Positions 31,684 to 39,532 of a stretch of DNA of 39,532 bases are shown piece by piece. A program made the position numbers and the translations under genes. Each line of letters opens with the position of its first letter. The stretch's first letter is position 1. The stretch spans positions 8,469-48,000 of the forward strand of contig DDJC01000036.1 in the NCBI GenBank assembly GCA_002339015.1, written 5' to 3'. This stretch comes from Burkholderiales bacterium UBA1834 (lineage in GTDB: Bacteria > Pseudomonadota > Gammaproteobacteria > Burkholderiales > Burkholderiaceae_C). The notes under the pieces are model-generated. The model worked only from the letters and a program-made list of their open reading frames with translations. It made no database searches and was not told where the DNA came from.

Positions 31684-32847
31684 TCAACGGTTGCGCACCA
31701 GCCAGATGAAGGCCGACAGCGACAGCAGCAGGTAGGCCAGGCTGGGCGCGGAGGCCGCCAGCCAGGGGCGCCATTCGTGCAGCAAACCCAGGTGGCTGGT
31801 GATGTGGTTGACCAGCACGAAGCTGATGCCCAGCATCACCCCGCCGAAGACCTTGAGGTTCATGCCGCCGCTGCGCGATTGCAGGTACGCGAAGGGCAGG
31901 GCCAACGCCACCATGACCAGACAGGTCAGCGGCGAGAGGGCCTTTTTCCAGAACTGCAACTCGTACTTCTGCGCGGCCTGGGCATTGCGGGCCAGGTGAT
32001 GGGTGTAGCGCCACAGGGCCACGGTCGACATGGTATCAATCGGCAGCACCGAGGCAGCCACCACTTGCGGTGTCATCTGACTGATCCAGTCGAGCTTGTC
32101 CAGACGTTGCTCGGTCACCAGGGCCTGGCCGGTGGTCTCCTGTTCGGGCGTGACCTTGGCCGCAGAGGCCCAGTGTGTGTCGGTCACGCCTCGCAATGTC
32201 CAAAGCGAGGCGCCACCCGAGCCCTGTGCCGCATGCGAAATGTCGGCCTCCTGAGCGGTGATGCGTCGCACCATGCGGCCTTGGCCGTCGAACTCGAAGA
32301 TGCGCACATTCCTGAAGCTTGATTCGCCAGTGGCCGAGCCCACGTTGACCGTCAACTGGTGGCCTTCGGGGGTGTCGGGCCCGCTGCTCTCGCGCAACCA
32401 GGCCCCGCCACGCCCCAGGTTCAGTGCCTGGCCCTTGCGGAAGTCCGATGAATTCAGCGAGGTGAGCTGCTGTGTCCACGGGGTGACGAAATCGCCGATC
32501 GCGAACAGCATCACGGCGCTGCCCACGCCCAGGGCTGCCAGCAGTGTGAGTGCCCTTGCAGGCCCCAGTCCGCTGGTGCGCAGGATCGTGTATTCCGAGC
32601 TTTGCGCCAGTTGCGACAGGGCCATGATGGTGCCGATCAGCAAGGTGATCGGGAACACGTCGTAGACGTGGCCGGGCAGCGCGAGGAGGCAGGTCCACAG
32701 CGCTTCGGTGAGGCTGTAGCCGTTGCGTCCGATGTCCTGCAGTTCATCGACCAGGTCGATGAAGAAGAACAGCGCCAGGAAGGCCAGCGTGACGAACAAC
32801 ACAGACGACAGGATTTGCCTGTACAGCAGGCGGCGGACGGTCTTCAT
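31684..32847 (-). CDS. lptG: LPS export system permease LptG
   Basis: A 387-residue inner-membrane protein of the LptF/LptG family. Three N-terminal helices (about 12-36, 56-80 and 100-122), a large periplasmic beta-jellyroll (about 130-265) and three C-terminal helices form the usual layout. The N-terminal MKTVRRLLYRQILSSVLFV and SSEYTILRTSGLGPARAL are family motifs. It forms LptB2FG, which extracts lipopolysaccharide from the inner membrane. It overlaps lptF by four bases (ATGA). Confidence 0.94.
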   Translation of the reverse strand: MKTVRRLLYRQILSSVLFVTLAFLALFFFIDLVDELQDIGRNGYSLTEALWTCLLALPGHVYDVFPITLLIGTIMALSQLAQSSEYTILRTSGLGPARALTLLAALGVGSAVMLFAIGDFVTPWTQQLTSLNSSDFRKGQALNLGRGGAWLRESSGPDTPEGHQLTVNVGSATGESSFRNVRIFEFDGQGRMVRRITAQEADISHAAQGSGGASLWTLRGVTDTHWASAAKVTPEQETTGQALVTEQRLDKLDWISQMTPQVVAASVLPIDTMSTVALWRYTHHLARNAQAAQKYELQFWKKALSPLTCLVMVALALPFAYLQSRSGGMNLKVFGGVMLGISFVLVNHITSHLGLLHEWRPWLAASAPSLAYLLLSLSAFIWLVRNR

Positions 32848-33986
32848 GCGCCGGCTCCTTGTACGGCCGACGCGCTAGGCGTTGAAGGCGCGTCCGTATC
32901 CGTATCGGCATCGCCATCGCCGGGCTTGCGCCAGGCGCCATCACGCCACCACAGCATGGCCAGCGCGCCCATTGTGATCACCCCATGGATGCCGAACAGG
33001 CCGGCGGTGCTGCTGAGCTTGCCCGACGTGACCCAGGCCTGGGTGAGGGTGAGCACGTTGTAGTAGGCCACGAACACCAGCAGGGCCCAGACCATGCTCC
33101 AGGCATTGCCGCGTCGCACCTGGGTGTTGACGGAGGCCAGCGCGATCAGCACAAGGTTGGCTGCCGACCACAGTGTGCCCAGGCGCCAGACCAGTTCCGC
33201 CTGCATCTTGCGGTTGGTGCTGTTGAACAGCGCCAGGGTGGGGGTGCCGCGGGCGCCCAGTTCGCCGGCATTGCCCACGGGGGCGTCGCCCACCAGGATC
33301 TGGGCCTGCGCGAAGCGTGAGCGGGTCTTCTCGCCAGTGGACAGCGTGGTCTCGACACGCTCGCCCTGCCGCAGATTGAGATAGCGCTGGGCACCGATGG
33401 TTTCGATCTGCCCCTCGCGGGCGCTGACCACGGCCTCGGTGTCGCCTTCGCTGAGCACGATGAACACGTTCTTGCCGGTGCGCTCGCCATCACTGTGGCT
33501 GTCGATGAAGAACACGCGCTTGCCATCGGCGGAGCTCTGGAACTGGCCGGGCGCCACGCGGGCGATGTCGGAGCGGCGCTCGAAGCGGTCCTTGAGCACC
33601 TGGGTCTGCTGCTGCCCCCAGGGCCGCGCCACCAGCAGCAGCACGCCCAGCGCCACCAGCACGGGCCAGGCCATCTGCCAGATGGGCTTGAGCAGGCGCG
33701 ACAGGCGAACGCCACTGGCCTGCCAGACGACCATCTCGCTGTCGCGGTGAAGGCGCGCCAGCATGGCCACCACGGCCACGAACAGCGCCAGGGTGATCAG
33801 GGTAGGCACCTGGGCGATCATGGTGTAGCCCAGCAGCAGGCTGACGTCGGCCAGCGCCACGCTGCCCTTGGCCGCCTGGCCCAGCACGCGGATCAGCACC
33901 ATGGTGAGCACCACGGTCAGCAGCACCACCAGCGTCCCGACAAAGCCACGCCAGAGTTCTCGGCGGAGAGAGGAATCGAATAACAT
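32844..33986 (-). CDS. lptF: LPS export system permease LptF
   Basis: A 380-residue partner of LptG with the same six-helix layout and periplasmic domain. The N-terminal MLFDSSLRRELWRGFVGTLV and MVVWQASGVRLSRLLKPIW are typical of LptF. The C-terminal tail (about 355-380) is acidic and rich in Asp/Thr, which is unusual and probably not conserved. It heads the lptF-lptG-cbiX-cysB unit, and its start lies 43 bp from the divergent pepA start, so both promoters must overlap coding sequence or each other. Confidence 0.94.
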   Translation of the reverse strand: MLFDSSLRRELWRGFVGTLVVLLTVVLTMVLIRVLGQAAKGSVALADVSLLLGYTMIAQVPTLITLALFVAVVAMLARLHRDSEMVVWQASGVRLSRLLKPIWQMAWPVLVALGVLLLVARPWGQQQTQVLKDRFERRSDIARVAPGQFQSSADGKRVFFIDSHSDGERTGKNVFIVLSEGDTEAVVSAREGQIETIGAQRYLNLRQGERVETTLSTGEKTRSRFAQAQILVGDAPVGNAGELGARGTPTLALFNSTNRKMQAELVWRLGTLWSAANLVLIALASVNTQVRRGNAWSMVWALLVFVAYYNVLTLTQAWVTSGKLSSTAGLFGIHGVITMGALAMLWWRDGAWRKPGDGDADTDTDAPSTPSASAVQGAGA

Positions 33987-34029
33987 CAGTCAAATCAAAC
34001 TCAATCCGTCCATTATGGACGTGGCAAGC

Positions 34030-35565
34030 ATGGACTATCGCAACGTGGTGGGCTCGGGCCCGGAACTCGCAGGTTTTTCGGCCGACGTGCTGCTGGTGGT
34101 ATTGACGCCTGAGCAGTCGCGCACGGGCAGCGCCCCGCTGGACGCCCTGGTGAGTGAGGCCCTGTCCGCCGGGGATCTGGAGCTGAAAGATGGCCAGACC
34201 CTGTACGTGCACCGCCCGGCCGGCCTGAAGGCGCCCCGGCTGGCCGTGGCCGTGGCCGGCGGTGACACCCCCCGCCAGTTCAAGGCCGCCATTGCGCGCC
34301 TGGCCAGTCACGCCAAGGGGGCCCGTTTGACGCACGCCGCCGTGGCTACCGCCCAGGGCCTGACTGTGATGGCCGCCCATGCCGAGATGCTGGCCGCCGC
34401 CTTCGGCGATGCCACCTACGTGTACAGCCTGAGCAAGCCCTCGGCGCCCAAGCCCGCCGCGCTGAAGAAAGTGTCGCTGATCACCACGGCTGGGGATGCG
34501 ACCGCTGCCCGCGAAGGACTGGCCCGTGGCCAGGCACTGGCCGCTGGCAGCGCGCTGGCCCGTGAACTGGGCAACCGCCCGGGCAATTACTGCACGCCCA
34601 CCGGTCTGGCCAACGAGGCACGCCAGTTGGCCAAGACGTTCAAGCACATCAAGGTTGAAGTGTTCGACCGCGCCGCCATCGAAAAGATCGGCATGGGCTC
34701 CTTCCTGTCGGTCACCAACGGCTCGGCCCAGCCGCCGCGCTTCATCGTGCTGCGCTATGAAGGCGCCGGCAAGGACCAGGCCCCGGTGGTGCTGGTAGGC
34801 AAGGGCATCACCTTCGACACGGGCGGCATCTCCATCAAGCCGGCCGGCGAAATGGACGAGATGAAGTTCGACATGGGTGGTGCCGCCAGTGTGCTGGGCA
34901 CGTTCCGCGCCGTGGCTGAGTTGCGTCCCAAGGTCAACCTGATCGGTCTGGTGCCCACCTGCGAGAACATGCCCAGCGGCACCGCCACCAAGCCGGGTGA
35001 CGTGGTCACCAGCCTGTCGGGCCAGACCATCGAAGTGCTCAACACCGATGCCGAAGGCCGCCTGATCTTGTGCGATGCGCTGACCTACGCCGAGCGCTTC
35101 AAGCCGGCGGTGGTGGTGGACATAGCCACGCTGACGGGCGCGTGCGTGATCGCGCTGGGCCACATCCACAGCGGCCTGTTTTCAGCCGACGACGAACTGG
35201 CGCAAAGCCTGGAGCAAGCCGGCAAGATCGCAGGCGACACGGCCTGGCGCATGCCGCTGGACGACGAATACGGCGACGCGCTCAAGAGCAATTTCGCGGA
35301 CATGGGCAATGTGGGGGGGCGAGCGGGCGGTGCCATCACGGCAGCTGTGTTCTTGAGCAAGTTCACCAAGGCCTACCGCTGGGCCCACCTGGACATCGCC
35401 GGCACCGCCTGGAAGTCAGGAGCGGCCAAGGGCGGCACCGGCCGGCCCGTGCCGCTGCTGACGCACTTCGTGTTGTCACAGCAGGGCAAGGGCGCGCTGG
35501 AGCCTAAGCCGGCCAAGCCAGCCAAGCCCGCCAAGGCCCCCGCTCGCCGTGCGGCCAAGGCCTGA
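34030..35565 (+). CDS. pepA: Leucyl aminopeptidase, M17 family
   Basis: A 511-residue cytosol aminopeptidase. The N-terminal macro-like domain (about 1-170) is followed by the catalytic domain with its two-metal site: GKGITFDTGGISIKP (Lys and Asp), MKFDMGGAASVLG (Asp) and the signature NTDAEGRLILCDAL (Asp and Glu, with the catalytic Arg). The C-terminus ends in a Lys/Ala/Pro tail (PKPAKPAKPAKAPARRAAKA) that is not part of the fold. The start is set at ATG 34030, since GGACGTGG lies upstream; ATG 34015, five codons earlier, is also possible. It is divergent from lptF, an arrangement found in many proteobacteria, and is followed by holC as usual. Confidence 0.94.
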   Translation: MDYRNVVGSGPELAGFSADVLLVVLTPEQSRTGSAPLDALVSEALSAGDLELKDGQTLYVHRPAGLKAPRLAVAVAGGDTPRQFKAAIARLASHAKGARLTHAAVATAQGLTVMAAHAEMLAAAFGDATYVYSLSKPSAPKPAALKKVSLITTAGDATAAREGLARGQALAAGSALARELGNRPGNYCTPTGLANEARQLAKTFKHIKVEVFDRAAIEKIGMGSFLSVTNGSAQPPRFIVLRYEGAGKDQAPVVLVGKGITFDTGGISIKPAGEMDEMKFDMGGAASVLGTFRAVAELRPKVNLIGLVPTCENMPSGTATKPGDVVTSLSGQTIEVLNTDAEGRLILCDALTYAERFKPAVVVDIATLTGACVIALGHIHSGLFSADDELAQSLEQAGKIAGDTAWRMPLDDEYGDALKSNFADMGNVGGRAGGAITAAVFLSKFTKAYRWAHLDIAGTAWKSGAAKGGTGRPVPLLTHFVLSQQGKGALEPKPAKPAKPAKAPARRAAKA

Positions 35566-35595
35566 TCAAGGTGCCCTCAGCATGAGCAAGGCGCG

Positions 35596-36030
35596 ATGAA
35601 TCAGGTGGAGTTCCATCACGGCATGGGCGACAAGCTCGCCTACGCCTGCCGGCTGTTGCGCAAGGCCTATCGCAGCGGTGCGCGCCTGGTCGTCACGGCC
35701 GACATGAACACCTTGCGCCAGTTGGACCGCCAGCTGTGGGTGTTCGATGACCAGGAGTTCCTGCCCCATGTGTGCGCCAGTGCCGGCCAGGCCTGGCCGC
35801 CACGATGGAAGGACACCCCCGTGTGGCTGACCGATGCGCCGGAGCAGGCCCCTGAAGGCCGTCAGGTGCTGATCAACCTGGGACAGTCCATTCCTTCGGG
35901 CATCGAGCGCTTCGAGCGGTTTTTCGATGTCGTGTCCACCGAACCGGATGACCGCCAACTGGGCCGCCAGCGCTGGCGCGAGTACGAGGCCAAGGGCTGG
36001 ACGGTCAAGGCGCATCTGGCGCAGGAGTAA
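35596..36030 (+). CDS. holC: DNA polymerase III subunit chi
   Basis: A 144-residue protein matching HolC: QVEFHHGMGDKLAYACRLLR at the N-terminus, then LDRQLWVFDDQEFLPH, PVWLTDAPEQAP and VLINLGQSIPSGIERFERFF. Chi binds single-stranded DNA-binding protein and links it to the clamp loader through psi. The gene lies 30 nt after pepA; the pepA-holC order is widespread. Confidence 0.93.
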   Translation: MNQVEFHHGMGDKLAYACRLLRKAYRSGARLVVTADMNTLRQLDRQLWVFDDQEFLPHVCASAGQAWPPRWKDTPVWLTDAPEQAPEGRQVLINLGQSIPSGIERFERFFDVVSTEPDDRQLGRQRWREYEAKGWTVKAHLAQE

Positions 36031-36036
36031 GCCTTG

Positions 36037-36663
36037 ATGAGCCAGCCACCACGCCCCGCACCGTCGCATGTGCCGACCCTTACCGAGGTGATCGAGATCC
36101 CCGAAGCCCTGCCGACGCCAGCGCATCCGGTGACCAGCGCCGTCGAGGCCTTGACGTCGGAGCCCGTATCGACGTGGATGGCGCCGGCGGTTGTCGACAG
36201 CGTTCAGCCAGCGCAGACCGTGGACATCCCCGCGCCGCCTGCACCCGTGGCAGCGCCTGCCCCGGTGCCGTTGGCGATGCCACCCGCGATGCCCGCGGCG
36301 ACGGCTTTGGTGGCATCACCCACCGCGCCGGTATCTGTCCCTGAACCCTTGCCCATACCGGCTTCGCTCCTGAAGCCGGCGCTGGCACCGTTGCCGCCCC
36401 TGCCGTCGCCAACGCCCGTGCCTCCTGCGCGCACTGCGTCGGTCGTGGACGAAGCGGCCATGGCGCAACGCGTGCTGAGCGAGGTGCAACGACAGATCGA
36501 CGGCATGCTGGAGTACCGACTGCGCGAGGCGCTTACCCCGATCCTGGCGCGAACCTCCGAATCCCTGGTGCGCGAATTGCGACAGGAACTCTCCAAGACC
36601 ATGCGCGACGTGGTATCGCGCGCCGTGGCTCAGGAAGTGGCGCGCCAGCGCAGCCGGTCCTGA
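36037..36663 (+). CDS. Pro/Ala-rich protein of unknown function after holC
   Basis: A 208-residue protein. Residues about 1-135 are low-complexity, rich in Pro, Ala and Val. Residues about 140-205 form one amphipathic helical domain (MAQRVLSEVQRQIDGMLEYR and ELRQELSKTMRDVVSRAVAQ). It is six bases after holC and almost surely co-transcribed. Similar proteins with a disordered Pro-rich start and a short helical end follow holC in other Burkholderiales, from memory. The function is unknown. The start is ATG 36037; the preceding TTG could be used instead. Confidence 0.75.
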   Translation: MSQPPRPAPSHVPTLTEVIEIPEALPTPAHPVTSAVEALTSEPVSTWMAPAVVDSVQPAQTVDIPAPPAPVAAPAPVPLAMPPAMPAATALVASPTAPVSVPEPLPIPASLLKPALAPLPPLPSPTPVPPARTASVVDEAAMAQRVLSEVQRQIDGMLEYRLREALTPILARTSESLVRELRQELSKTMRDVVSRAVAQEVARQRSRS

Positions 36664-36707
36664 ACTGGCATTCCCTTTTCACCCACACAAGCAAGAGGCA
36701 GACAGAC

Positions 36708-37850
36708 ATGAAAGCGAACTTCACGAACGTGGCACCCGTGGCGCTGGCCCTGGTGGCTGCCGCTGCTGCATGGCCCGCGGCGCAGGCCCAGCAGCTTGTC
36801 CGCATCGGCCATGTGGGGCCGGTATCGGGTCCGCAGGCTCACTATGGCCGCGACAACGAGAACGGTGCCCGCATGGCCGTGGACGAACTCAATGCTCAGG
36901 GCGTGACCATCGCCGGCAAGAAGCTCAAGTTTGAGTTGATCGCCGAAGACGATGCGGCCGATCCCAAGCAGGGCACCGCTGCAGCACAGAAGCTGTGCGA
37001 CGCCAAGGTCAACGGCGTGGTTGGCCACCTGAACTCCGGCACCACGCTGCCGGCCTCCAAGGTCTATGCTGGCTGCGGGCTGCCGATGATCTCTCCCTCG
37101 GCCACCAACCCGCAACTGACCGCGCTGGGCTACAAGAACGTCTTCCGCCTGCTGGCCAACGACAACTCGCTGGGAGCAGGGTTGGCCGAGCATGCCTTCA
37201 AGGTACTCAAGCTCAAGAAGGTGGCCGTGATCGACGACCGCACCGCCTATGGCCAGGGCGTGGCCGAGGTGTTCAAGAACACCGCGCGCAAGCTGGGCAT
37301 GGAGGTGGTGAGCGAGCAGTACACCAACGACCGTGCCGTGGACTTCACGGCCATCCTCACGGCCATCAAGAGCAAGAAGCCCGATGGCATCTTCTTTGGC
37401 GGCATGGACCCGCAGGCAGGTCCCATGCTGCGCCAGATGCAGCAGCTGGGCCTGACCAAGGCCTACCTGTTCGGAGGCGACGGCATCTGTACCGAGAAGC
37501 TGGCTGACCTGGCCAGCGGTGCACGCACGCTGGGCAATGTGGTGTGCGCCATCGGCGGCCTGCCTGTCGACAAGCTGCCGGGCGGCCAGGATTGGCGCAA
37601 GCGCTACGACGCCAAGTTCCCCAAGCAGTTCCAGGTCTACTCGCCCTACACGTATGACGCGACCATGGTGCTGGTGGATGCCATGAAGCGCGCCAACTCC
37701 ACCGATCCGAAGGTCTACGGCCCTCTGATCGTGCAGACCAACTACCAGGGCGTGACGGCCAAGGTGCAGTTCGAGAGCAATGGCGAACTGAAGAATCCGG
37801 CCATGTCGCTGTACACCTACAAGCAAGGCAAGCGGGTGCTCGCGAACTGA
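36708..37850 (+). CDS. Branched-chain amino-acid type ABC transporter substrate-binding protein
   Basis: A 380-residue periplasmic binding protein of the LivJ/LivK family. A Sec signal peptide (about 1-27, cut after AAQA) is followed by VRIGHVGPVSGPQAHYGRDN, typical of this family. A two-lobed fold follows, with VNGVVGHLNSGTTLPASKVY and VAVIDDRTAYGQGVAEVFKN. AAGAGG lies about nine nt upstream of the ATG. The transport partners (LivHMGF) are not next to it, so it is an orphan binding protein; ligands in this family range from leucine to amides and aromatic acids. It ends 30 nt before tRNA-Ser. Confidence 0.92.
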   Translation: MKANFTNVAPVALALVAAAAAWPAAQAQQLVRIGHVGPVSGPQAHYGRDNENGARMAVDELNAQGVTIAGKKLKFELIAEDDAADPKQGTAAAQKLCDAKVNGVVGHLNSGTTLPASKVYAGCGLPMISPSATNPQLTALGYKNVFRLLANDNSLGAGLAEHAFKVLKLKKVAVIDDRTAYGQGVAEVFKNTARKLGMEVVSEQYTNDRAVDFTAILTAIKSKKPDGIFFGGMDPQAGPMLRQMQQLGLTKAYLFGGDGICTEKLADLASGARTLGNVVCAIGGLPVDKLPGGQDWRKRYDAKFPKQFQVYSPYTYDATMVLVDAMKRANSTDPKVYGPLIVQTNYQGVTAKVQFESNGELKNPAMSLYTYKQGKRVLAN

Positions 37851-37880
37851 ACCATAAGCCTGCTACAATGGCGGGCTTCC

Positions 37881-37971
<91 letters not shown>

Positions 37972-37980
37972 GATGTTGAA

Positions 37981-38028
37981 AAGCCCCGAAATCCCAGTCA
38001 AATCAATGACTTACGGATTCGGGGTTTT
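37981..38028 (+). terminator. Terminator after tRNA-Ser
   Basis: AAGCCCCGAAATCC (37981-37994) pairs with GGATTCGGGGTTTT (38015-38028), with one bulged A and a 20-base loop that can itself pair (CAGTCA/TGACTT). A T-run follows. It ends the tRNA transcript. Confidence 0.65.
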
Positions 38029-38033
38029 GTCAT

Positions 38034-38058
38034 TTTCCCCCACGCATTTCCCCCACGC
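38034..38058. repeat. Tandem TTTCCCCCACGC repeats, possible recombinase arm sites
   Basis: TTTCCCCCACGC occurs at 38034-38045 and again at 38047-38058, a 13-bp period. It lies 63 bp after the tRNA-Ser 3' end. Closely similar C-rich direct repeats flank tRNA-integrated islands that use tyrosine recombinases, where they act as arm-type binding sites. That reading is an inference; no integrase is in the window. Confidence 0.55.
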
Positions 38059-38082
38059 TGGTGCGTTCTGGGGACTACCGCG

Positions 38083-38307
38083 TTAGCTGAAGATCCAGAC
38101 TAACAAACCCAGCACTGCGAACATGCTTAGCAGGCCGCTGGCGAGGTTAACTAGAGGGTTCCTGGAGGGGATCATTGCGAGCAGTCCGGCCCACGCAAGT
38201 GATCCGGGGCCGTCTATCGCGGTCAGCCCGAGGTAAAGCCCCCCGCAGATCAATACTGAGGGGATGGCCATGATCATCATGATTGCCCCCGCTCCGCCCG
38301 TGCTCAT
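38083..38307 (-). CDS. Small membrane protein of island
   Basis: A 74-residue protein with three probable membrane segments (AIMMIMAIPSVLICGGLYLG, SLAWAGLLAMIP and GLLSMFAVLGLLVWIFS). A GAAAGG lies five to six nt upstream of the ATG, which supports real translation. The family is not recognised. It is divergent from the AbiTii-type gene, with 133 bp between the two starts. It could be a partner or simply another island gene. Confidence 0.6.
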   Translation of the reverse strand: MSTGGAGAIMMIMAIPSVLICGGLYLGLTAIDGPGSLAWAGLLAMIPSRNPLVNLASGLLSMFAVLGLLVWIFS

Positions 38308-38440
38308 AGAAGCCTTTCAGTTAAAAGGCGAGATTGTGTTTGAGGATGCCGATGAAGAAAGGCACCGGGTGGTCCTGCCTTGCTGAATAATGTTTCTCGT
38401 GGTCTTGCTACCGGGCAACAACTCAATCAAAGGGAGAGGA

Positions 38441-39346
38441 ATGACTGCGCTTGTGCCTGAACTCGTGAACATGGCGAGTGACCCAACAGTATCCGTGTCT
38501 GATCTGCTGCGGCGGGTCTTAGTGGCGGCTCATCGCCTTGGAGTGCCAGACCTCGTGGAATGGATTAGCTCAGAGCTGAACGGTTATACCGGGGACGTGC
38601 CTGAGTATCGACAGATTCGAGGGCAGTTAGAGGCGATGCACCCAGATGTCGGCCCTATGCCGGTACATGTGGGGAGCAAAATCGGTGACTGGATCACGTT
38701 GATAAATGAAAGAGGGCCTATTCCTGAGTTGGAGCCACTGTCCAAAGAGAACGGAACGCTTCACAGGCATTTCTCCTCGGAGCAAGAGTTGGCAATCATG
38801 GGTGCAATGAATGTACGGATGCGCCCGCACCTCGCCTTCACGACATTTCAGATTCGAGGCATCGTGGAGCGCGTGCGTAGCCGCATACTTCAGTGGGCGC
38901 TGGACCTAGAAGGACGCGGCATCCTTGGGGAAGGGATGACCTTCACGCAGCGGGAAAAGCAGGCCGTGCAGCAAATCCATTATCACAACCATTTTGGAGA
39001 TGTCAGCGGGTCGTTGCTTCAGATTGCTTCACATGGCTCAAGCCAGACGCAGACCAACACAACAGCCGGCATAGGTTTGGATGCTCTACAAGGGCTGATT
39101 GGGGCTCTGGCCGAGGCCATCGACCGTGGGCAGGTCCGGGGAGAAACTGCGGACGAACTGCGGGCTGAACTGGCAACCCTGCGCGCCCAGGCTGCATCCC
39201 CTAAGCCCAAGTGGGAAGTCATCAGGGCCACCGCGCGCTCAATCAAGACGGTAGCCGAAGGCGCTGCTGGGGGACTTCTCGCGGGCCTTGCTCAGCCCCA
39301 CATGGCAACGCTGTTGGCGCTGGCCGCTGGTGCGGTTGGACCTTAA
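38441..39346 (+). CDS. AbiTii-domain protein, putative phage defence
   Basis: A 301-residue protein. Residues 1-90 match the AbiTii domain as I know it (LVPELVNMASDPTVSVSDLL, RRVLVAAHRLGVPDLVEWIS, SELNGYTGDVPEYRQIRGQL). A helical middle follows. A VSGSLLQIASHGSSQT segment after HNHFGDVSGS resembles the FGNVSGS motif that comes after such domains. The C-terminus has a hydrophobic stretch (GGLLAGLAQPHMATLLALAAG) that may be a membrane segment. The start is ATG 38441, with AGGGAGAGGA directly upstream; the frame opens 51 nt earlier without such a site. AbiTii proteins are linked to abortive infection and other defence loci. The role here is inferred from the domain and the island position, and the mechanism is unknown. 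Confidence 0.82.
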   Translation: MTALVPELVNMASDPTVSVSDLLRRVLVAAHRLGVPDLVEWISSELNGYTGDVPEYRQIRGQLEAMHPDVGPMPVHVGSKIGDWITLINERGPIPELEPLSKENGTLHRHFSSEQELAIMGAMNVRMRPHLAFTTFQIRGIVERVRSRILQWALDLEGRGILGEGMTFTQREKQAVQQIHYHNHFGDVSGSLLQIASHGSSQTQTNTTAGIGLDALQGLIGALAEAIDRGQVRGETADELRAELATLRAQAASPKPKWEVIRATARSIKTVAEGAAGGLLAGLAQPHMATLLALAAGAVGP

Positions 39347-39412
39347 AAAAAACAGTTGCATGCACACGCGCAGGCGCTCCATCAGGAACCCCCGCGCATC
39401 CACTCTTGACCA

Positions 39413-39532
39413 TCAGTCCCAGGGCGCAACATCGAGGCCGCAGGCGCTGCCCTCCAGCCCTTCCCAGGGCGGCCCCACAGAGGCCTCCAGCGGCCCCGCC
39501 ACGGGCTCCACTGGCTTCACTGATGGGGTAGG
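39413..39532 (-). CDS. C-terminal end of a possible Pro-rich protein, cut by window edge
   Basis: A minus-strand frame enters from the right edge and ends at TGA (39415-39413) after 39 residues rich in Pro, Val and Gly (TPSVKPVEPVAGPLEASVGP). The amino-acid makeup fits a low-complexity tail, but the plus-strand frames are open too, so the call is weak. Confidence 0.3.
   Translation of the reverse strand, partial: PTPSVKPVEPVAGPLEASVGPPWEGLEGSACGLDVAPWD

Noticed and set aside
31664..32014. N-terminal extension of the chelatase gene into lptG
   Set aside because: The extension is a shadow of the lptG 3' end; the chelatase family starts at MTHGLLLFAHG.

Overview
The window looks like a chromosome segment of a high-GC betaproteobacterium of the order Burkholderiales, probably Comamonadaceae or a near relative. 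This rests on gene content and order (thrS-infC-rpmI-rplT-pheS/pheT-ihfA-MerR-tRNA-Pro, lptFG, pepA-holC, a beta-type fimV) and on protein style. No species can be fixed from the sequence alone.

Region 1 (1-about 3.8 kb, mostly minus strand) is the edge of an integrated mobile element. It holds a truncated ParA ATPase, an AlpA-type regulator with palindromic sites upstream, a conserved element-type protein, and an eroded stretch. One intact 368-codon gene with PIN-nuclease-like features sits in that stretch. It is flanked on both sides, in coding-like frame, by segments broken by TAG stops and frameshifts. A promoter, a structured segment and a strong terminator on the plus strand (3618-3777) suggest a small RNA.

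Region 2 (3.8-13.3 kb) is an accessory respiratory cluster. It carries an SDR oxidoreductase, a small membrane protein, a fused cytochrome oxidase subunit I-III, a subunit II with its own heme c domain, a lipoprotein-like cytochrome c, a cation antiporter, a divergent diheme cytochrome c and a GH15 glycosidase. Several genes overlap by ATGA, so the oxidase part is one operon. Subunit I has Gln at the position where the K-channel Lys is normally found.

Region 3 (13.85-23.6 kb) is core translation: tRNA-Cys, thrS, infC with a non-AUG (ATC) start, rpmI, rplT, pheS, an unexpected zinc alcohol dehydrogenase between pheS and pheT, pheT, ihfA, a MerR-family regulator and tRNA-Pro.

Region 4 (23.7-26.4 kb) is a copper-efflux pair, copZ and copA, transcribed divergently from one perfectly symmetric MerR/CueR-type operator-promoter.

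Region 5 (26.4-38 kb) is ordinary chromosome: tRNA-Arg, an unknown protein, an enoyl-CoA hydratase/isomerase, a FimV-like polar protein, an lptF-lptG-cbiX-cysB operon, divergent pepA-holC and an unknown Pro/Ala-rich protein, a branched-chain amino-acid binding protein, and tRNA-Ser(GGA).

Region 6 (38-39.5 kb) begins directly after tRNA-Ser and looks like the start of a tRNA-integrated island: tandem TTTCCCCCACGC repeats, a small membrane protein, an AbiTii-domain (abortive-infection type) protein, and the edge of a further gene. The integrase is not in view.
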